Positions 59,948-64,000 of a DNA stretch of 64,000 nt are shown here, one piece after another. The translations under genes and the position numbers were made by a program. The first letter of the stretch is position 1. Every line of letters starts with the position of its first letter. The notes beneath the pieces were generated by a model. It saw nothing but the letters and a program-made list of their open reading frames with translations, was not told the origin of the DNA and made no database searches. The stretch spans positions 2,922,001 to 2,986,000 of the forward strand of contig NZ_CP031842.1 of NCBI RefSeq assembly GCF_003441615.1. The letters run 5' to 3'. This stretch comes from Dechloromonas sp. HYN0024 (GTDB lineage: Bacteria > Pseudomonadota > Gammaproteobacteria > Burkholderiales > Rhodocyclaceae).

Positions 59948-62097
59948 GTCTCGCCTCCCCTTTCACGGGTAATGCGGGTGACTTCGGGAATGTGGCGCAT
60001 GCCGCGCATGACCGAGGCCAGATGCGTGCGGTGGGCGACCTGGATGGTGAATCGCAAGGAGGTAAACAGCCGCTCTGGATCGGAATCCATCGCCACGTGC
60101 TCAATATTCGACCCGGCTTCGGCAATGGCCGAGGCCACCTGCGCCAGCACCCCACGCGAGTTCTTGACCTCAACCTTGATGCGGATCTCGAACAGCTTGC
60201 CTTCTTCCGGCTCCCATTCGACGTCGATCCATTTTTGCGGCTCAGCCGAACGCGACTTGCGGATGGTCGGGCAGTCATGGGTGTGGATAATCAGGCCACT
60301 GCCCTTGCGGATCGATCCAATGATCGGATCACCGGGAATCGGCTGGCAACAGCGCGCCAGCTGGATGGCCATGCCTTCGGTGCCGTGGATGGCCAGCGTC
60401 ATGCCGCTGGGCGAATCATGCGACATGTCTTCACGGGCTAGCAGGCGACGGGCGACGACGGATGGAAGACGCTTGCCAAGACCGATTTCGGTATAGACCT
60501 CTTCGATGTTCTTCTGGCCGCCGGCCTTGACCATCTGGTCCCAGGCCGTGGTCGGAATCGAAATCGGCACGACGCCAAGCGAGAGCAGTTCCTGCCGCAG
60601 GAGGCGCTCGCCAAGACGGGCCGACTCCTCGTTCTGCATGGTGCGGAGGAAATGACGAATCTTGCTGCGCGCCCGCCCGGTCTTGACGTAGGTCAGCCAC
60701 ACCGGATTGGGGCTGGTCTGCGGCGAGGTGATGATCTCGACCAGATCGCCATTACGCAGATCAGTACGCAGCGGCGAAAGCTCATGATTGACCCGCGCCG
60801 CCGAACAGTGATGACCGACATCGGTGTGCACCGCATAGGCAAAATCGACCACCGTCGCGCCGCGCGGCATGGCCATGATCTTGCCCTTGGGCGTGAACAC
60901 ATAGACCTCGTCGGGGAAGAGATCGATCTTGACGTTCTCGAAGAACTCGGCCGAGTCGCTGGTCTGCATTTCGAGCAGCGACTGCAGCCACTTGTGCGTC
61001 TTGATCTGCAGATCGGCGCTGCTCTCGTCCATGTCCTTGTACAGCCAATGGGCGGCCACACCTTCCTGCGCGACGTTGTGCATTTCACGGGTGCGGATCT
61101 GCACTTCAACCGGCGTGCCGTAGGGACCGATCAGGGTCGTGTGTAGCGACTGGTAGCCATTGGCCTTGGGAATCGCGATGTAGTCCTTGAACTTGCCCGG
61201 CACCGGCTTGAACAGGCCGTGCAGAGCCCCGAGCGCCAGATAGCAGGTGGGGACATTGTCTACAACGACGCGAAAACCGTAGATATCGAGCACCTGCGAA
61301 AACGACAGGTGCTTTTCCTTCATCTTCCGGAAGATCGAATACAGGCTCTTCTCGCGTCCGAAAACCTGAGCCTTGAGGCCGGCATGCGCCAACTTGTCGT
61401 TGATGCCATCGAGAATCCGCGTCAGCAGTTCCTTGCGGTTACCGTGCGCCATGCTCAGCGCCTTGGTCAGCACGGCGGCGCGATGCGGGTGAATGAGCCG
61501 GAAGGAGGTGTCCTGCAGTTCGCGATAGAGCTTGTTGAGCCCCAGCCGCAAAGCAATGGGGGCGTAAATTTCGAGCGTTTCGCGGGCAATGCGGGCACGC
61601 TTGTCGGCGCGCATGGCCGACATCGTGGCCAGATTGTGCTGGCGATCAGCCAGCTTGATCAACACGACGCGCAAGTCGCGCGCCATGGCCATCAACATCT
61701 TGCGGAAATTCTCGGCCTGCGCCTCCTGGTAGGAAGCGAACTCCATCTTGTCGAGCTTGGACAGGCCATCGACCAGTTCGGCGACTTCCTTGCCGAATTT
61801 TTCGGCCAGTTCGTGCTTGGTCGTGCCGGTGTCTTCCAGCACATCGTGGAGCAAGGCAGCGGCAATCGCATCGCCATCCATCCGCCACTCGACGACGGCG
61901 CCGGCGACGGCCAGCGGATGCGTGATGTAGGCCTCCCCCGACATGCGCCGCTGATTAGCGTGCGCCTTGGCTGCGTAGGCATACGCAGCCTTGATTTTTT
62001 CTAGATCAGCGGGGGATAGATAATCGAGACTATCGAGGAAAACCCGGTATGCGGGTTCCTCATCAGCAGGCGGCAGAGGCGACGGCGCAGAATCCAT
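59944..62097 (-). CDS. spoT: Bifunctional (p)ppGpp synthetase/hydrolase
   Basis: 717 residues. An HD hydrolase domain (HANQRRMSGEAYITHPLAVA, LLHDVLEDTG), a RelA/SpoT synthetase domain (YGFRVVVDNVPTCYLALG, YIAIPKANGYQSLHTTLIGP), a TGS domain (VYVFTPKGKIMAMPRGATVVDFAYAVH) and a C-terminal ACT domain. The intact HD motif favours a hydrolase-competent SpoT/Rel. In the yicC-gmk-rpoZ-spoT order typical of proteobacteria. Confidence 0.95.
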   Translation of the reverse strand: MDSAPSPLPPADEEPAYRVFLDSLDYLSPADLEKIKAAYAYAAKAHANQRRMSGEAYITHPLAVAGAVVEWRMDGDAIAAALLHDVLEDTGTTKHELAEKFGKEVAELVDGLSKLDKMEFASYQEAQAENFRKMLMAMARDLRVVLIKLADRQHNLATMSAMRADKRARIARETLEIYAPIALRLGLNKLYRELQDTSFRLIHPHRAAVLTKALSMAHGNRKELLTRILDGINDKLAHAGLKAQVFGREKSLYSIFRKMKEKHLSFSQVLDIYGFRVVVDNVPTCYLALGALHGLFKPVPGKFKDYIAIPKANGYQSLHTTLIGPYGTPVEVQIRTREMHNVAQEGVAAHWLYKDMDESSADLQIKTHKWLQSLLEMQTSDSAEFFENVKIDLFPDEVYVFTPKGKIMAMPRGATVVDFAYAVHTDVGHHCSAARVNHELSPLRTDLRNGDLVEIITSPQTSPNPVWLTYVKTGRARSKIRHFLRTMQNEESARLGERLLRQELLSLGVVPISIPTTAWDQMVKAGGQKNIEEVYTEIGLGKRLPSVVARRLLAREDMSHDSPSGMTLAIHGTEGMAIQLARCCQPIPGDPIIGSIRKGSGLIIHTHDCPTIRKSRSAEPQKWIDVEWEPEEGKLFEIRIKVEVKNSRGVLAQVASAIAEAGSNIEHVAMDSDPERLFTSLRFTIQVAHRTHLASVMRGMRHIPEVTRITRERGGET

Positions 62098-62118
62098 CAG
62101 TCTTCACCGCCTCTGCTT

Positions 62119-62325
62119 TCAGGACTGGCCGCGGTTGAGCACTTCCAGACCGATCTTGCCGGCACTCATTTCCTTCAGTGCAACAACCGTCGGCTTGTGC
62201 TTTTCACCGTCGACCAGCGGCGTCGCACCATTGGCCAGCTGACGGGCGCGGTGGGCGGCAGCCAGGGTCATCATGAAGCGATTGGGAATCTTTTTCAGAC
62301 AGTCATCAACGGTAACGCGAGCCAT
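62119..62325 (-). CDS. rpoZ: RNA polymerase omega subunit
   Basis: 68 residues starting [32 protein letters not shown] and ending [10 protein letters not shown]. Standard omega signature and location between gmk and spoT. Confidence 0.96.
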   Translation of the reverse strand: MARVTVDDCLKKIPNRFMMTLAAAHRARQLANGATPLVDGEKHKPTVVALKEMSAGKIGLEVLNRGQS

Positions 62326-62341
62326 GGGGGAACCTCAAAAA

Positions 62342-62950
62342 TCAGATCATTCTTTGAAACAGGGCGGCGTGACGCGCACGCTGAGCCCCAAAGCTCAAAC
62401 GGGATGCCCGTACAACCGCACGAAGGTCATCCAGAGCCTGAGCCAACTGGTCGTTAATAATAACATAGTCGAATTCCCCGACATGGCGCATTTCGGCCTG
62501 AGCCGCGGCCAGACGGCGGGAAATGACGTCGGCGCTATCGGTGCCGCGACCGGTCAGACGACGCGTCAGCTCCTCCATCGACGGCGGCAGGATGAACACC
62601 CCGATAGCTTGCGGAAACAGGGCGCGAACCTGCTGCGCCCCCTGCCAGTCGATCTCGAGCAGGACATCGCGATCGACTGCCAGTTGGTCGGCGATCCATT
62701 TTTTCGAGGTGCCGTAGAAATTACCGTGCACCTCGGCCCACTCAAGAAACTCCTGACGGCCGATCATGGCCTGAAATTCGGTGGCATCGACAAAATGATA
62801 TTCGCGCCCGTTCTCCTCGCCGGGACGCGGTGCCCGGGTGGTATAGGAGATCGAAAGCTGAACCCCGGGCTCCTGTTCGAGCAGGAGCCGCACCAAGGTC
62901 GTCTTGCCAGCCCCGGAGGGTGCCGCCACTACGTAAAGATTTCCGGCCAT
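62342..62950 (-). CDS. gmk: Guanylate kinase
   Basis: 202 residues. P-loop VVAAPSGAGKTTLVRLLLEQ, GMP-binding SYTTRAPRPGEENGREYHFVD and lid region RLTGRGTDSADVISRRL. It phosphorylates GMP to GDP. It begins 5 bp after the yicC stop. Confidence 0.96.
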   Translation of the reverse strand: MAGNLYVVAAPSGAGKTTLVRLLLEQEPGVQLSISYTTRAPRPGEENGREYHFVDATEFQAMIGRQEFLEWAEVHGNFYGTSKKWIADQLAVDRDVLLEIDWQGAQQVRALFPQAIGVFILPPSMEELTRRLTGRGTDSADVISRRLAAAQAEMRHVGEFDYVIINDQLAQALDDLRAVVRASRLSFGAQRARHAALFQRMI

Positions 62951-62955
62951 GATCC

Positions 62956-63822
62956 TTATTCCAGATTCTGAATTTGCTCGCGCATCTGTTCGATGAGCAG
63001 CTTGAGTTCCATCGAGGCTTGCGACACCTCGGTGATCGCTGATTTCGAGCCAAGCGTATTGGCTTCGCGGTTGAGTTCCTGCATCAGAAAATCGAGGCGC
63101 TTGCCGCAGGCCCCACCGTGCTTCAGTACCCGCTCGACTTCATCGAGATGGGTGGTCAGGCGGGACAGTTCTTCGGCCACATCGATGCGCGTCGCAAACA
63201 CGGCAACCTCCTGGAGGACGCGATCCTCGCTGGCGCCGCCGAGTGCTTCGGTCAGGCGCTGACGCAGCTTGTCGGTGTAGATGGCCTGCGCCTCGGGAAT
63301 GCGCGGGGCGACGCGACGGACGATGTCGCGCATGGCATTGACCCGGTCAATGATTGTTTCGGCCAGCTTGTCACCTTCGCGGCCACGGGTCGCCGTAAAG
63401 TCGCCAAGCACCTCACGGGCCAATGCCATGACCTCCGGGCCAAGGGCGGCAAAATCGACGTTCTGCTCGCCAAACATGCCGGGCCAGCGCAGGGTTTCAT
63501 TGACCGACAGCGGTGCTGCCTCGGGCATTTCACTGCGCACTCGGGCGCTCAGTCCCTTAAGCGTGGCCAGCAACTCGCTGTTGATTTTCAGCTGTTCGGC
63601 CTTGGCCGCCGCCGCATTGAAGGAGAGACGGCACTCGACCTTGCCACGCGTGATCTTCGTCGCGAGCAATTCGCGCAGCGGAATCTCAAGGGAGCGCAGG
63701 TCTTCTGCGACCCGGAAATGAAAATCGAGGTAGCGCGAGTTGACGCTTTTTAACTCAATTTGCAAGCTTCCTTGTTCAAAATCTCGCGTTTTAACGGCAT
63801 AACCAGTCATACTACAAATCAT
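62956..63822 (-). CDS. yicC: YicC-family endoribonuclease
   Basis: 288 residues from the ATG at 63822 with AGGAGG upstream. SMTGYAVKTRDFEQGSLQIELKSVNSRYLDFHFRV at the N-terminus and the C-terminal GKRLDFLMQELNREANTLGSKSAITEVSQASMELKLLIEQMREQIQNLE are the two YicC signatures. E. coli YicC has RNase activity. First gene of the gmk-rpoZ-spoT run. Confidence 0.95.
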   Translation of the reverse strand: MICSMTGYAVKTRDFEQGSLQIELKSVNSRYLDFHFRVAEDLRSLEIPLRELLATKITRGKVECRLSFNAAAAKAEQLKINSELLATLKGLSARVRSEMPEAAPLSVNETLRWPGMFGEQNVDFAALGPEVMALAREVLGDFTATRGREGDKLAETIIDRVNAMRDIVRRVAPRIPEAQAIYTDKLRQRLTEALGGASEDRVLQEVAVFATRIDVAEELSRLTTHLDEVERVLKHGGACGKRLDFLMQELNREANTLGSKSAITEVSQASMELKLLIEQMREQIQNLE

Positions 63823-63898
63823 TATCGGGAGCCTCCTGCTTTACAGTCCGGACAACACGCCCGAAAATGCCTGAAATTGCATATTAACCGCGAGATCC

Positions 63899-64000
63899 AT
63901 GGCGCAACAAGCCAATCAGCCACTACCCAACGGCTTTACGCTGGAGGAGTACACAATCGACCGCCAGCTCTCGCTCGGCGGCTTTTCCATTGTCTATCTG
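63899..64000 (+). CDS. Ser/Thr protein kinase-like protein, partial (N-terminus only)
   Basis: Starts at the ATG 63899-63901 and runs off the window after 34 codons. The visible part includes EEYTIDRQLSLGGFSIVYL, which matches a protein kinase glycine-rich loop (GxxLGxGGFxxVYL type). Divergent from yicC. Domain beyond this cannot be seen. Confidence 0.7.
   Translation, partial: MAQQANQPLPNGFTLEEYTIDRQLSLGGFSIVYL

Overview
The window reads as a chromosome segment of a GC-rich betaproteobacterium. A member of the Rhodocyclaceae (Dechloromonas/Azonexus-like) is my best guess, from the gene families, the paired phenol-degradation gene sets and a CIRCE-controlled rpoH; no search was possible. No rRNA, tRNA, CRISPR array, insertion sequence or integrase was recognised.

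Layout. (1) 1-4.5 kb: minus-strand type II secretion/pilus-like genes (GspE, GspF and GspG homologues plus two GspL/PilM- and PilN-like partners). (2) 4.5-9.4 kb: two orphan sensor kinases (one with a degenerate ATPase domain), an SCO1-type copper protein, a lytic transglycosylase and an exported FGE-like protein. (3) 9.7-12.6 kb: ybhP-like phosphodiesterase, clsB cardiolipin synthase and gluQ. (4) 12.6-34.1 kb: a LysR-centred catabolic regulon. It holds an HpaI-type aldolase; a meta-pathway operon (dmpC-E-H-I-F-G, then an SDR, a double-length tautomerase, a quinone reductase and a GST); a dmpB-L-M-N-O operon; the LysR gene; and a four-gene envelope operon (YCF48-like lipoprotein, RND permease, DUF1302 barrel, DUF1329 protein). 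(5) 34.2-51 kb: a second phenol set. It holds dmpKLMNOPQ with a sigma-54 promoter and divergent dmpR; a GntR regulator; and dmpB-X-C-D-E-SDR-F-G-H-I. (6) 51.4-55 kb: a fused indolepyruvate:ferredoxin oxidoreductase-type enzyme behind its own sigma-54 promoter. (7) 55-64 kb: rpoH with a perfect CIRCE, napGH, tatD, dadA, spoT, rpoZ, gmk, yicC and the start of a Ser/Thr kinase.

How the genes work together. Phenol hydroxylase makes catechols, catechol 2,3-dioxygenase (DmpB) opens the ring, and DmpC/DmpD to DmpG take the semialdehyde to pyruvate plus acetyl-CoA or propionyl-CoA. The two sets are neither equivalent nor tandem copies. Set 2 is complete and has classical DmpR/sigma-54 control. Set 1 lacks the reductase DmpP, the assembly protein DmpK, the ferredoxin DmpQ and the hydrolase DmpD, so it probably borrows them from set 2.

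The most interesting signal is a 47-bp composite operator, ATACC-N5-GGTAT-N17-GGTATTGGACGGTAT. It is present with identical spacing at four promoters (12.62, 21.6, 26.1 and 34.1 kb). It ties the set-1 operons, the envelope operon, the HpaI aldolase and the LysR gene into one predicted regulon.
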